The notes: a model not told the origin generated them from the sequence alone. 64,000 bases of DNA from Rhodopseudomonas sp. (GCF_013377015.1 NZ_JACABA010000006.1:1-64000), one strand, 5' to 3'. Positions 46,058-55,035 are shown, counted from the stretch's first letter. Program-made: numbers and translations.

Positions 46058-47140
46058 TCACGAGCTCAGACCTCCCGCCAGCGTCGGGACGTCGAGCGGC
46101 TTGAAGCCGTAGTGATTGAGCCAGCGCCCGTCGCCCTCGAACAATTGCCGCAGGTCGCTCATGCCGTATTTCAGCATAGCGATGCGGTCGATGCCCATGC
46201 CCCAGGCGAAGCCCTGATAGACGTCCGGATCAATGCCGCAGGCGGTCAGCACGTTCGGATGCACCATGCCGCAGCCGAGAATCTCCAGCCAGTCCTCGCC
46301 CTCACCGAACCGGATCTCGCCCTTGTCGCGGCGGCACTGGATGTCGACTTCCAGCGACGGTTCGGTGAACGGGAAGAACGACGGCCGGAACCGCATGTTG
46401 ATGTTATCGACCTCGAAGAACGCCTTGCAGAATTCGTGCAGGATCCATTTCAGATGGCCGAGATGCGAGCCCTTGTCGATGACGAGGCCCTCGACCTGAT
46501 GAAACATCGGCGTGTGAGTCTGATCGGAATCGCTGCGATAGGTGCGCCCGGGACAGATCACCCGGATCGGCGGCGCCTGGGTCAGCATGGTGCGGACCTG
46601 CACCGGCGAGGTATGGGTGCGCAGCAGCAGCCGCGAGCCGTCCGGCTTCGGATTGAAGTAAAAGGTGTCGTGCATCTCCCGGGCCGGATGGCCTTCGGGG
46701 AAATTCAGCTTGGTGAAGTTGTAGTCGTCGGTCTCGACGTCCGGGCCTTCGGCGATCGCGAAGCCCATGTCGGCGAAGATGGTGGTGAGTTCGTCCATCA
46801 CCTGGCTGAGCGGATGAATCCGGCCCTGCTCGGCCGGGGTGTCGCGCAGCGGCAGGGTGACGTCGATGGTCTCCGATGCCAGCCGCGCATCGAGCGCTGC
46901 GGCCTTCAGAATGTCCCGGCGCGCGGTGAGCGCCTGCGTCACCGCGTCCTTGGCGAGGTTGATCGCCGCGCCTTCGGTCTTGCGCTGTTCCGGCGACATC
47001 TTGCCCAGCGTCGATAGTAGCGCCGAGATCGAACCCTTCTTGCCGAGCGCGCCGACCCGCACCGCTTCGAGCGCAGCCTCGTCGTCGGCGGCGGCGATAT
47101 CGGTGAGGATTTGGGATTGCAGTTGAGAGAGGTCGGTCAT
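46058..47140 (-). CDS. pheS: Phenylalanine-tRNA ligase alpha subunit
   Basis: 360 residues. Catalytic subunit of Phe-tRNA synthetase. The N-terminal coiled-coil arm (about 1-90, [21 protein letters not shown]) contacts tRNA, and the class II core shows motif 2 ([20 protein letters not shown], with FHQVEG diagnostic) and motif 3 ([17 protein letters not shown]). Length is standard. The pheT gene follows on the same strand after the inserted cassette. The gene is preceded by a family B repeat and rplT on the same strand. Confidence 0.97.
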   Translation of the reverse strand: MTDLSQLQSQILTDIAAADDEAALEAVRVGALGKKGSISALLSTLGKMSPEQRKTEGAAINLAKDAVTQALTARRDILKAAALDARLASETIDVTLPLRDTPAEQGRIHPLSQVMDELTTIFADMGFAIAEGPDVETDDYNFTKLNFPEGHPAREMHDTFYFNPKPDGSRLLLRTHTSPVQVRTMLTQAPPIRVICPGRTYRSDSDQTHTPMFHQVEGLVIDKGSHLGHLKWILHEFCKAFFEVDNINMRFRPSFFPFTEPSLEVDIQCRRDKGEIRFGEGEDWLEILGCGMVHPNVLTACGIDPDVYQGFAWGMGIDRIAMLKYGMSDLRQLFEGDGRWLNHYGFKPLDVPTLAGGLSS

Positions 47141-47183
47141 GGCGATCCTTTTGACTAGGATGCTGAACCGGGTGCCCCTAGTC

Positions 47184-47300
47184 CGTCATGCCCGGGCTTG
47201 TCCCGGGCATCCACGTCTTACAGCATTGGTGAATCAGAAGACGTGAATGGCCGGGGCGATTTAGCGAAGACGCGCTTCGCGCTTTTGCCCGGCCATGACG
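47184..47300. repeat. Double palindromic repeat, family B, between pheS and rplT
   Basis: CCGTCATGCCCGGGCTTGTC with its hairpin arm CCCGGGCATCCACG, then CGTGAATGGCCGGG..CCCGGCCATGACG as an inverted partner. The two halves flank GATTTAGCGAAGACGCGCTTCGC. It could separate the rplT and pheS transcripts. Confidence 0.8.
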
Positions 47301-47355
47301 ACTTCAGAGGTTTACCGAACCACGATGCGGACGCTGTCCGCAGTGGGTATCGGCC

Positions 47356-47715
47356 TCAGGCCGCCAGCGCGGCCTTGGCCTTCTCGGCAATCGCCTGGAA
47401 CACCGCGGGTTCGGCGATCGCCAGATCCGACAGCACCTTGCGATCAACCATCACGCCGGACTTGGCGAGGCCGTTGATGAACACGCTGTAGGTCATGCCG
47501 AGCGGACGGACCGCGGCGTTGATGCGCTGGATCCACAGTGCGCGGAAGGTGCGCTTCTTGCGCTTGCGGTCGCGGAATGCGTATTGCGCCGCCTTCTCGA
47601 CCGCCGCCTTGGCGGTGCGGATGGTGTTCTTGCGCCGGCCGCGGAAACCCTTGGCGAGCTTGTAGACCTTCTTATGCTTGGCGTGAGCCGTCACACCGCG
47701 TTTTACGCGAGCCAT
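47356..47715 (-). CDS. rplT: 50S ribosomal protein L20
   Basis: 119 residues. An early-assembly 23S rRNA-binding protein. The basic N-terminal extension [20 protein letters not shown] is followed by [22 protein letters not shown] and the globular domain [24 protein letters not shown]. It lies 83 bp downstream of rpmI, the usual pair. In many bacteria L20 represses its own operon through an upstream mRNA pseudoknot; none was identified here. Confidence 0.98.
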   Translation of the reverse strand: MARVKRGVTAHAKHKKVYKLAKGFRGRRKNTIRTAKAAVEKAAQYAFRDRKRKKRTFRALWIQRINAAVRPLGMTYSVFINGLAKSGVMVDRKVLSDLAIAEPAVFQAIAEKAKAALAA

Positions 47716-47798
47716 GACTGATCTCCTTCATCTGGATTTGCTGAGACGGTCGCGCGAACGCGACCCGATGAGGTTGCCGCTGGATGCGGCGTGAACGG

Positions 47799-47999
47799 TC
47801 AGGCGTTCGGCAAGAAATACTTCTTGATGTTGTCGCCGTCGGTCTTGAACAGCACGCGGGTGCCGCGCAGCTGACGAATCTGCTTCTTCGTCCGCTTGAT
47901 CATACCGTGGCGCTTGCCGGCGTGGGCCGACATCACTTTGCCGGTCCCGGTGACTTTGAAGCGCTTCTTAGCGCCCGATTTGGTCTTCAGCTTGGGCAT
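47799..47999 (-). CDS. rpmI: 50S ribosomal protein L35
   Basis: 66 residues starting [20 protein letters not shown], the family hallmark, and ending [14 protein letters not shown] precedes ATG 47999; a longer frame upstream is not coding. It is normally in infC-rpmI-rplT; here infC is about 810 bp upstream, with an opposite-strand gene between. Confidence 0.98.
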   Translation of the reverse strand: MPKLKTKSGAKKRFKVTGTGKVMSAHAGKRHGMIKRTKKQIRQLRGTRVLFKTDGDNIKKYFLPNA

Positions 48000-48267
48000 T
48001 TGGCTCTCCTGTGGCCGCACGCAAAACCGCCCCGGAAGGCGGCATGGCCGGCTAAAATGCTCGTTAGAGCGTTGAAAGTGCTCGATTTTTGTCCTGACGG
48101 ACAGGATCGGCACGGGCATCGACACGGCAGCCCTTGATCAGCCGGGCGATGAAGGTTGCGCTTATGGCAGAGCCGCATCAGATTGGCAATGTTTAACGCG
48201 GAACCGTATTGCCGAGGCCGGTCGCCTCATCATTGGTCGATTGGCCCCACTTTCAGGGAGCCCGAGG

Positions 48268-48693
48268 ATGTTTTTCACTCGTCTGAACGCCTTTTTGACC
48301 CCATTCAGGCCGACCCGCGCGCTGTGCTGGGGTCTTTTGGTCACCGCGCTGCTGGCCGGGGCCGTTACCACGCCAGATGTCGCCAATGCCCGCAGGGCCA
48401 GCGGCGGCGGGTATGACGGGATCTGGAATGTGCTGATCATCACCCAGGCCGGCAGTTGCGATCCCGCCTACAGCTACCCGTTCCGGGTCGAGGGCGGCCG
48501 GATCTCGTCGGCAGGCGCGGCGGACGTCTCCGGCAGCGTCGGGCGCGGCGGCGGCGTTGCGGTGCGGATCTCGGCGGGTGGCTCGGTCGCCACAGGCACC
48601 GGCCGGCTCGGCGGGGTTTCCGGTGGCGGGCGCTGGTCGGCGCGGCTGTCCAGCGGCAACTGCAGCGGGCGGTGGCAAGCGTCGCGGGGGTAG
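48268..48693 (+). CDS. Exported glycine-rich protein of unknown function between rpmI and infC
   Basis: 141 residues. A long signal peptide (about 1-42) with hydrophobic LCWGLLVTALLAGAV and ANA near the cleavage site, then YDGIWNVLIITQAGSCDPAY, a Gly/Ser-rich repeat-like beta region and a final SSGNCSGRWQASRG. Two cysteines flank the mature domain and may pair. It sits on the plus strand between minus-strand infC and rpmI. GGGAG lies near ATG 48268; a TTG at 48241 is possible. The family is not recognised with certainty. Confidence 0.75.
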   Translation: MFFTRLNAFLTPFRPTRALCWGLLVTALLAGAVTTPDVANARRASGGGYDGIWNVLIITQAGSCDPAYSYPFRVEGGRISSAGAADVSGSVGRGGGVAVRISAGGSVATGTGRLGGVSGGGRWSARLSSGNCSGRWQASRG

Positions 48694-48743
48694 CCACCAA
48701 ACGCCGCTTCGCCGGGCCGGGCATTGCTGCGATCCAGCTTCGC

Positions 48744-48783
48744 AAAGAAAATGGCCCGCCAGATCGCTTGATCTGACGGGCCA
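48744..48783 (-). terminator. Rho-independent terminator of infC
   Basis: On the minus strand TGGCCCGTCAGATC-AAGC-GATCTGGCGGGCCA is followed by TTTTCTTTG. A 14-bp stem with one mismatch and a T-run, 26 bp past the infC stop. It separates infC from rpmI-rplT transcription. Confidence 0.93.
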
Positions 48784-48808
48784 AAACTCAAAACGGCGGA
48801 GGGTGCGA

Positions 48809-49348
48809 TCAGCGCGGCGCCAGCACCATGACGACCTGGCGGCCTTCGAAGCGCGCGTCCTGCTCGACCTTGGCGTATTCGGCGACGTCGGCCTTGACCT
48901 TGTCCAGCAGCTTGGTGCCGATTTCCTGATGCGCCATTTCGCGGCCGCGATAGCGCAAGGTGATCTTGACCTTGTCGCCTTCCTCGAAGAACCGCTGCAT
49001 CGCCCGCATCTTCACTTCGTAGTCGTGATCGTCGATCATCGGCCGCAGCTTGATCTCCTTGATCTCGACGATCTTCTGCTTCTTGCGGGCTTCCGCGGCC
49101 TTTTTCTGGGCCGAATACTTGAACTTCCCGTAATCCATGATCTTGCAAACGGGAGGACTGGTGTTGGGCGAAATCTCGACCAGATCCATGCCGGCTTCCA
49201 TCGCCATTTTCACAGCGGTCGCCGTTTCGACAGTGCCGTGATTGAGGCCTGTCTGATCGATCAGCTGAACCTGTGCGTTGCGGATTTCATCATTGGTGCG
49301 CGGCCCGTCTTTGGTTGCGGCGGGCGGGGCTCTGTTGGGACGGCGAAT
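48809..49348 (-). CDS. infC: Translation initiation factor IF-3 with AUU start codon
   Basis: 179 residues. IF-3 keeps 30S subunits free and checks start codons. The conserved C-terminal domain is complete ([28 protein letters not shown] split as [15 protein letters not shown]). The N-terminal domain also reads through in frame: [55 protein letters not shown]. The only suitable start is ATT at 49346-49348, with GGAGAG 6-7 nt upstream, like the AUU of E. coli infC that makes IF-3 self-regulating. Starting at the first ATG/GTG would drop 45 residues of the domain. It is followed by its own terminator and is not in one operon with rpmI. Confidence 0.93.
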   Translation of the reverse strand: MRRPNRAPPAATKDGPRTNDEIRNAQVQLIDQTGLNHGTVETATAVKMAMEAGMDLVEISPNTSPPVCKIMDYGKFKYSAQKKAAEARKKQKIVEIKEIKLRPMIDDHDYEVKMRAMQRFFEEGDKVKITLRYRGREMAHQEIGTKLLDKVKADVAEYAKVEQDARFEGRQVVMVLAPR

Positions 49349-49736
49349 GGGTGGCTCTCCAATATTGTGAATGTCGGCGGCGAATGATCCGTCAAAGCGT
49401 CGGCTTAAGCGATCAGATCATGCGCTCCATATAGGTCAGAGCGCGACTTGACGCAAAACCGAAGTCGTCCCCGGGACAAATCCGAGGCCATGCTTTTGCT
49501 GATCGCAGATCAGTGTGAAGGAATAAGCCCGAACCGGCAAGCAGACTTCCGCCTAACGCCGGAAAAACCAACCGTGACGTGGCATTTTAGTCAGTTGGGG
49601 AAGGATTTGGATGCCGCGACCGCTGATTGGCTGTCCGGGAGCCAAACCGGCGGTTCAAGGTCGTACGCGGATGCTTGGTGCTGTTGACGGTGAATGAGGG
49701 TCTGACGCAAACAGCCCTCTGCAGCGAGGTTCGTCG
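49349..49736. other. Divergent promoter region between infC and the alpha/beta hydrolase gene
   Basis: 388 bp containing the leader of infC. A 79-codon plus frame (49448-49687) has no recognisable domain or good ribosome site and is not called. The bases at 49700-49736 lead into the hydrolase ATG with a GCGAGG-like site. No operator was seen. Confidence 0.5.
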
Positions 49737-50528
49737 ATGACCAGTCTATCCAGCCCCACCGGACAGAACCCGACCTTCATCGCGGTCGGCAGCGGTTCCG
49801 ATCAGCGCCTGATAGCGGTGCGGGCCCGGTCGGGGTCGGCGCCTGGCCTGCTGTGGCTCTGCGGCTTCAATTCCGACATGAAGGGCACCAAAGCGGTGGC
49901 GCTGGACGAGTGGGCGGCCGGGCAGGGCCGCGCCATGGTCCGGTTCGACTATTCGGGCCATGGCGAGTCGGGCGGCGCATTCGCCGACGGCACTATCGGG
50001 CGCTGGCTGGAAGAGAGCCTGGCGGTGTTCGACGCCTGCTGCGCCGGCCCGCAGATCGTGGTCGGATCCTCGATGGGCGGCTGGATCGCGCTGCTGCTGG
50101 CGCGCGAACTGGCGCGACGCGCCGCCGGGCGGGCCAGCCTGGCCGCTTTGGTGCTGATCGCGCCGGCGCCGGATTTTACCGAGGAGCTGATGTGGAAGGC
50201 ATTTCCACCGGAGATCCGCGCGGAGATCGAGACCACCGGAGTCTGGCTGCGCCCCTCGGATTATGGCGAGCCCTATCCGATTACGCGAGCCTTGATAGAG
50301 GACGGCCGCAACCACCTCGTGCTCGGCAGTGCCATCGAGCTAGGCTGCCCGGTTCGCATCCTGCAGGGCGCGCAGGACCCCGACGTGCCATGGCGGCATG
50401 CCTTCGCGCTCGCCGACCGGCTGCCGAGCGACGACGTGGTGCTGACCCTGATACAGGACGGCGATCACCGGCTGTCGCGCCCGCAGGACCTCGCGAGGGT
50501 CATCGCGGCAGTAACGGAGTTTTGCTGA
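49737..50528 (+). CDS. Alpha/beta hydrolase (ABHD10/palmitoyl-thioesterase-like)
   Basis: 263 residues without a signal peptide. The oxyanion region GLLWLCGFNSDMKGTK, YSGHGESGGAF, nucleophile Ser in VVGSSMGGWIALLLA, acidic residue near ILQGAQDPDVPW, and catalytic His in IQDGDHRLS give a complete triad. The compact length resembles ABHD10 and bacterial short-chain acyl thioesterases. The substrate is unknown. It converges on queG, with a family B repeat at the junction. Confidence 0.9.
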   Translation: MTSLSSPTGQNPTFIAVGSGSDQRLIAVRARSGSAPGLLWLCGFNSDMKGTKAVALDEWAAGQGRAMVRFDYSGHGESGGAFADGTIGRWLEESLAVFDACCAGPQIVVGSSMGGWIALLLARELARRAAGRASLAALVLIAPAPDFTEELMWKAFPPEIRAEIETTGVWLRPSDYGEPYPITRALIEDGRNHLVLGSAIELGCPVRILQGAQDPDVPWRHAFALADRLPSDDVVLTLIQDGDHRLSRPQDLARVIAAVTEFC

Positions 50529-50544
50529 GCCCCGCGCATGATCG

Positions 50545-51756
50545 TTAGAGGTCATCTTGCCCGGGCTTGTCCCGGGCATCCACGGCCATGAGCGCAGTGC
50601 CTGTTTCCGTGGATGGCCGGGACAAGCCCGGCCATGACGAACTTGAAGGCTGCCATTCGCTGCGAACGCTTGCATCGGATTCACTTGCCTGGCACGCGGA
50701 CGCCTGCGCCGCGAAATCTGCCGCCGACAGCAATTGCGCCAGTGCCCAGATCGCTGCGCCGCGTACCAGTGGGTTGGAATCGTCGAGCAACCGCGCGGCC
50801 TCGTCCGTCAGCCCCGCATCGCCCGAATTGCCGATGGCGATTAGAACGTTGCGGATGAAGCGGTCGCGGCCGATGCGCTTCACCGGCGATTTGGCGAACA
50901 GCGCGCGAAAGGCCTGATCGTCCAATCGCGATAGTTCCGCTAGCGACGGCGCGCGCAGCGCCGCGCGCGCGGCGAGCTTGGTCTCGTGGCCGGCCTGGGC
51001 GAATTTGTTCCAGGGGCAGACCGCGAGACAGTCGTCGCAGCCATAGATTCGGTTGCCGATGGCCTTGCGAAACTCCTGCGGGATCGGCCCCTTCAGCTCA
51101 ATGGTCAGATACGAGATGCAGCGCCGCGCATCGAGCCGGTACGGCGCCGGAAACGCGTCGGTCGGGCAGGCGTCGAGGCAGGCCCGGCACGAGCCGCAAT
51201 GGTCGGCATCGGGTGGGTCGCGCGGCAGATCCAGCGTGGTGAAGATCGCGCCGAGAAACAGCCAGGAGCCGAACTCGCGCGACACCAGATTGGTGTGCTT
51301 GCCCTGCCAGCCGAGACCCGCGGCCTGCGCCAACGGCTTTTCCATCACCGCCGCGGTGTCGACGAACACTTTGACGTCGCCGCCGGCGGACCCGATTAGC
51401 CAGCGCGCCAGCTGCTTCAGCCGCGGCTTGATCAGGTCGTGATAATCGTCGCCTTGCGCGTAGACCGAGATCGCGCCGCGGTCGCGCTGCCGCAGCAGCG
51501 CGAGCGGATCGGCGTCGGGCGCGTAGTTCATGCCGAGCATGATCACCGAGCGAACCTCGCCCCACATCGCGCGCGGGTCGGCGCGGCGCTCGGGATGGGC
51601 TGCAAGCCATTCCATCTCGCCATGCATGCCTGATGCGACGAAGTCGCGAAACCGCTCGCCGGCGCCGGCGATTGAATCCGGCGCTGCAATGCCGAGCGAA
51701 TCGAAGCCGAGCGCACGGGCCTGCGCGATCAGGGCGTGCTTCAAACGCTCGCTCAT
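50545..51756 (-). CDS. queG: Epoxyqueuosine reductase QueG (C-terminus extended by repeat)
   Basis: Performs the last step of queuosine synthesis, reducing epoxyqueuosine in tRNA with a cobalamin cofactor and two 4Fe-4S clusters. 403 residues. DUF1730 covers the N-terminus; the ferredoxin motifs are [16 protein letters not shown] and [16 protein letters not shown]; a HEAT-like tail follows ([17 protein letters not shown]). The last 30 or so residues ([13 protein letters not shown] and on to [11 protein letters not shown]) are coded by the palindromic repeat at 50549-50640, so the original stop was probably lost. The GST gene lies upstream on the same strand. Confidence 0.95.
   Translation of the reverse strand: MSERLKHALIAQARALGFDSLGIAAPDSIAGAGERFRDFVASGMHGEMEWLAAHPERRADPRAMWGEVRSVIMLGMNYAPDADPLALLRQRDRGAISVYAQGDDYHDLIKPRLKQLARWLIGSAGGDVKVFVDTAAVMEKPLAQAAGLGWQGKHTNLVSREFGSWLFLGAIFTTLDLPRDPPDADHCGSCRACLDACPTDAFPAPYRLDARRCISYLTIELKGPIPQEFRKAIGNRIYGCDDCLAVCPWNKFAQAGHETKLAARAALRAPSLAELSRLDDQAFRALFAKSPVKRIGRDRFIRNVLIAIGNSGDAGLTDEAARLLDDSNPLVRGAAIWALAQLLSAADFAAQASACQASESDASVRSEWQPSSSSWPGLSRPSTETGTALMAVDARDKPGQDDL
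50549..50640. repeat. Double palindromic repeat, family B, overlapping the queG 3' end
   Basis: GGTCATCTTGCCCGGGCTTG with arm CCCGGGCATCCACGG, and CCGTGGATGGCCGGGACAAG with arm CCCGGCCATGACGA mirrored. The minus-strand reading supplies the last 30 or so codons and the stop of queG. Confidence 0.85.
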
Positions 51757-51784
51757 GAAATTTGCACACGCGCGCCGCGAGCTT

Positions 51785-51896
51785 CACCTCTCCCATAGGG
51801 AGAGGTCGGATCGCAAAGCGATCCGGGTGAGGGGTTTTCGCCGAACGAGAGGGCGTACCCCCTCACCCCAACCCTCTCCCCACGGGAGAGGGGGTG
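51785..51896. repeat. Triple-hairpin palindromic repeat upstream of queG (R4)
   Basis: CACCTCTCCC-ATA-GGGAGAGGT, then GGATCGC-AAA-GCGATCC, then ACCCTCTCCCCACGGGAGAG as a third stem inverted to the first. The third stem resembles R3. It lies between queG and the GST gene and may block read-through between them. Confidence 0.75.
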
Positions 51897-51940
51897 CGCT
51901 GCCATTGTAGTAGGCGCAGCGCGATCAATACCGCGCGACC

Positions 51941-52633
51941 TCAGAAATCCAGATCGACATAGGTCCGCGATGCCGGAACGCCGGCCAGCCATTCGCTCAG
52001 CAGCGGGCGGAACGACGGGCGGGACTTGATCCGCGCGTACCAGGCCTTTGCCGCCTCGTCCTCGCTCCATGGCACGTCGCCCAGATAATCGATCGCCGAC
52101 AGATGCGCCGCGGCGGCGAGATCGGCGTAGCTCAGGCGGTCGCCGGCGAGGAAATTCCGGGTCCGCGCCAGCCAGCCGATATAAGCCAGATGATAGCGCA
52201 CATTGGCGGTAGCGGCGCGAATCACGTCCATCGCCGGCGGGCCGCCGCCGTCTTCCTCGCTCATGAAGCGCTTGTAGATCCGCTCGGTCACCAGCGGGCC
52301 GCTGGCCTCCTCGAAGAACTTGTCGTTGAACCACGACATCAGCCGCCGCACCTCGATCCGGTCGCCCATCGATTGCGGCAGCAGCCGGCGTTCGCCGAGC
52401 GCGGCGCCATGGGTCTCGTCGAGGAACTCGCCGATAATGCCGGCGCCGGGAATCGCCGGGCGGCCCTCGGTGACCAGCACTGGCGTGGTCCCGGCCGGAT
52501 TCAGCGTCAGGAACGCGGCGCGGCGCTCCCAGGCGCGCTCCTCCACCAACCTCAGATCGAGGCCATGTTCGCCGAGCGCGAGGCGGACGAACCGCGACTG
52601 CGGGCAGAACGGGTGATGGAACAGGGTGTACAT
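51941..52633 (-). CDS. Glutathione S-transferase family protein
   Basis: 230 residues. N-terminal thioredoxin-like domain MYTLFHHPFCPQSRFVRLAL with a CPQS motif in place of the cysteine or serine active site, LNPAGTTPVLVTEGR as the cis-Pro segment, and a C-terminal helical domain (NFLAGDRLSYADLAAAAHLSAIDYLG with the conserved N-capping motif). Substrate unknown. It is on the same strand upstream of queG with the repeat between. Confidence 0.9.
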   Translation of the reverse strand: MYTLFHHPFCPQSRFVRLALGEHGLDLRLVEERAWERRAAFLTLNPAGTTPVLVTEGRPAIPGAGIIGEFLDETHGAALGERRLLPQSMGDRIEVRRLMSWFNDKFFEEASGPLVTERIYKRFMSEEDGGGPPAMDVIRAATANVRYHLAYIGWLARTRNFLAGDRLSYADLAAAAHLSAIDYLGDVPWSEDEAAKAWYARIKSRPSFRPLLSEWLAGVPASRTYVDLDF

Positions 52634-52992
52634 GGCGACCTTGATAGTTTCGAAGGGCTTAACAAATCGTCGCTGAATCGGTGTGGCCCGGGCTCGCAGC
52701 GGCGCTATCCGAGTGTGGTGGCTCAGACCCTGTCTTCACCATCGCGCCGCGTTGTTCAAGCCGACTTCCGAAGCAAAATAACGCCAGAATCATCGAATGC
52801 GAGCTCCGATCGAATCCGGCACTCGCAACAGGAACATGCCGCAGCGCCTGGCGAAGTCCGGATTCGGGACACTAGCCGCGCGCGCCGGTGAGGCAAGGCC
52901 ACAATTCCGTGCTTTTGCCGTTGCGGCGCGCGGGCGAATAAGCGAGAACGGCGCGGCTTTGGCCAGCCTGCGCCCTCATCGCGGACCTTTTC
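52634..52992. other. Divergent promoter region between the GST and uppP genes
   Basis: 359 bp with no recognised gene; ORFs here are short and lack domains or ribosome sites. No clear hairpin or operator was seen. Promoters for both neighbours are expected. Confidence 0.5.
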
Positions 52993-53799
52993 ATGATTTC
53001 CGATACACTCAGGGCCGTGATCCTCGGCGTCGTCGAAGGCGTCACGGAGTTTCTCCCGGTCTCTTCGACCGGCCATCTGTTGCTGATGGAGCGCATTTTC
53101 GACCTCGGCGAGGATCATTTCTGGAAAAGCTTCGCGGTGCTGATCCAGCTCGGCGCGATTCTCGCCATCCTGTCGATCTATTTCATGAAATTGTGGCGGA
53201 TCGCGCTGAGCTTGCCTTCCGACCCGGACTCGCGGCGGTTCGTGATCGGGGTGCTGGTGGCGTTCCTGCCCGCGGCGCTGATCGGCGCTGTGGCCGGCAG
53301 CTACATCAAGATGTACCTGTTCAACCCTTGGGTGGTGTGCTTTTCGCTGATCGTCGGCGGCGCCATCCTGCTGTGGGTCGACCAGCTCGATCTGCATCCG
53401 CACGAACACGACGCCACGATCTTCCCGCTGCCGATGTATTTCTACATCGGTTGCGCGCAGTGCCTGGCGATGATCCCCGGCGTGTCGCGTTCCGGCGCCA
53501 GCATCGTCGCGGCGATGCTGCTCGGTGCCGACAAGCGCTCGGCGGCTGAATTTTCGTTCTTTCTCGCGATCCCCACCATGGTTGGCGCGTTCGTTTACGA
53601 TCTCTATAAGAATCGCGGCGAGATGACGATGGATCACTCGGTGCTCGTGGCGATCGGCTTCGCGGTGTCGTTCGTCACCGCCGCGATCGTGGTCAAGACC
53701 TTCCTGGATTACGTCACGCGGCACGGCTTCGTGCTGTTCGCGTGGTGGCGCGTGATCGTCGGCACCCTCGGCCTGATCGCGCTGGCGTTGGGAAGGTAG
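52993..53799 (+). CDS. uppP: Undecaprenyl-diphosphatase
   Basis: 268 residues with 7-8 hydrophobic helices. It dephosphorylates undecaprenyl pyrophosphate at the periplasmic face of the inner membrane, recycling the carrier for peptidoglycan and polysaccharide synthesis. Signatures: [18 protein letters not shown] (first motif with catalytic Glu), and [20 protein letters not shown] (second motif with Ser-Arg). Also known as bacA from bacitracin resistance. Single gene; it converges with the NDUFA9-like gene. Confidence 0.97.
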   Translation: MISDTLRAVILGVVEGVTEFLPVSSTGHLLLMERIFDLGEDHFWKSFAVLIQLGAILAILSIYFMKLWRIALSLPSDPDSRRFVIGVLVAFLPAALIGAVAGSYIKMYLFNPWVVCFSLIVGGAILLWVDQLDLHPHEHDATIFPLPMYFYIGCAQCLAMIPGVSRSGASIVAAMLLGADKRSAAEFSFFLAIPTMVGAFVYDLYKNRGEMTMDHSVLVAIGFAVSFVTAAIVVKTFLDYVTRHGFVLFAWWRVIVGTLGLIALALGR

Positions 53800-53812
53800 G
53801 GCTTCGGCGGGC

Positions 53813-53827
53813 CCGGCGAAACGCCGG
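53813..53827. terminator. Possible bidirectional terminator hairpin
   Basis: CCGGCG-AAA-CGCCGG between the convergent uppP and NDUFA9-like genes. The 6-bp GC stem lacks a clear T-run. Confidence 0.35.
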
Positions 53828-53834
53828 CGCAGCC

Positions 53835-54800
53835 TTACGCGCTCTTGCGCGCGAACTGGCCGGTCTTGCGGAACCGCCAAAGATATGAGGGCACGATCGC
53901 CTGGAGCGATTCCGGGGTAATCCCGAGACCTTGCAGCGTCAGCCCGGCCGCCTTGGCGGCATCGGACACCACATTGTCGACCCGCAGCAGCGCCACCTGA
54001 TCGGGCGTCAGTTTCAGGCCACCAGGAGCGAATTGCAGCAGCATCGCCTGCAGGCTCGCCAGCGCGGACGGCAGCGGCACCAGCAGGCGCCGCCGATCGA
54101 TCGTCACCAGGATCAGCTCGATGATCTCGCGCATGGTCAGAACTTCTGGACCACCCAGTTCGTAGGTCGCCCCGGCCTTGGCGCGGCCCTCGACCGCCTC
54201 GGCGATCGCGGTGGCGACGTCGCCGACATAGACCGGCTGCAACTTTGTGTCGGCGCCAACCAGCGGCACCACCGGAGACACCCGCGCCAGCGCCGCGAAG
54301 CGGTTGGTGAACGCATCTTCCGGGCCGAACACCACCGAAGGCCGGAAAATCACGGCGTCCGGCACCGCGGCCAGCACCGCCCGTTCGCCGGCGGCCTTGG
54401 AGCGCGCATAGCCCGAGGCCGAATTTTCATCGGCGCCGATCGCCGAGACGTGCACTATCCGCGCGCCGATGCTGGCTGCCGCGGTGGCGATCGCAGCGGC
54501 GCCCTTGGCTTGCACCACGTCGAATTTCTGCGCGCCGCCCTCGGCCAGGATCCCGACCAGATTGATGGCGACGTGGGACTCCCGCATCGCCGCCTGCACA
54601 GAATCGGGATAGCGCAGATTGGCCTGCACCGCGTGGATCTGCCCAACCTTGCCGAGCGGCTGCAGATGCCCCGCGAGGTCCGGCCGCCGCACCGCGACCC
54701 TGATTCGGAAATCGCGCCGCGCCAGCGCGCCGACGACATGCCGGCCGAGAAAGCCTGAGCCGCCGAATACCGTGACGAGGGTGTCCAAATTCGAGGCCAT
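53835..54800 (-). CDS. NDUFA9-like NAD(P)-binding protein (complex I 39-kDa subunit homologue)
   Basis: 321 residues of the atypical SDR/epimerase type. TVFGGSGFLGRHVVGAL is the dinucleotide loop; RIRVAVRRPD, VHVSAIGADENSASGYARSKAAGE (Y-x3-K pair) and FRPSVVFGPEDAF follow, then the NDUFA9-specific C-terminal half with LQPVYVGDVATAIAEAVEG. In alphaproteobacteria it is a predicted accessory subunit or assembly factor of NADH:quinone oxidoreductase; the catalytic role is doubtful. The nuo operon is not in the window. Single gene. Confidence 0.88.
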   Translation of the reverse strand: MASNLDTLVTVFGGSGFLGRHVVGALARRDFRIRVAVRRPDLAGHLQPLGKVGQIHAVQANLRYPDSVQAAMRESHVAINLVGILAEGGAQKFDVVQAKGAAAIATAAASIGARIVHVSAIGADENSASGYARSKAAGERAVLAAVPDAVIFRPSVVFGPEDAFTNRFAALARVSPVVPLVGADTKLQPVYVGDVATAIAEAVEGRAKAGATYELGGPEVLTMREIIELILVTIDRRRLLVPLPSALASLQAMLLQFAPGGLKLTPDQVALLRVDNVVSDAAKAAGLTLQGLGITPESLQAIVPSYLWRFRKTGQFARKSA

Positions 54801-54948
54801 GGGCTGCGTCCTGATCGGGTCGAAATCGAGGAGAGGATCGAGTTTTGGCGGTTTCGCGATCCGCCGTCAACCAAACGGTGTATAGCCGATCAGGCTTCGG
54901 TGTCACCGATTTGACAAGCGCCCGGCCGATCCGTACTAACCCGCCCGG

Positions 54949-55035
<87 letters not shown>

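Noticed and set aside
49448-49687. A 79-codon plus frame upstream of the alpha/beta hydrolase
   Set aside because: No recognisable domain, no convincing ribosome site and position in the infC leader region.
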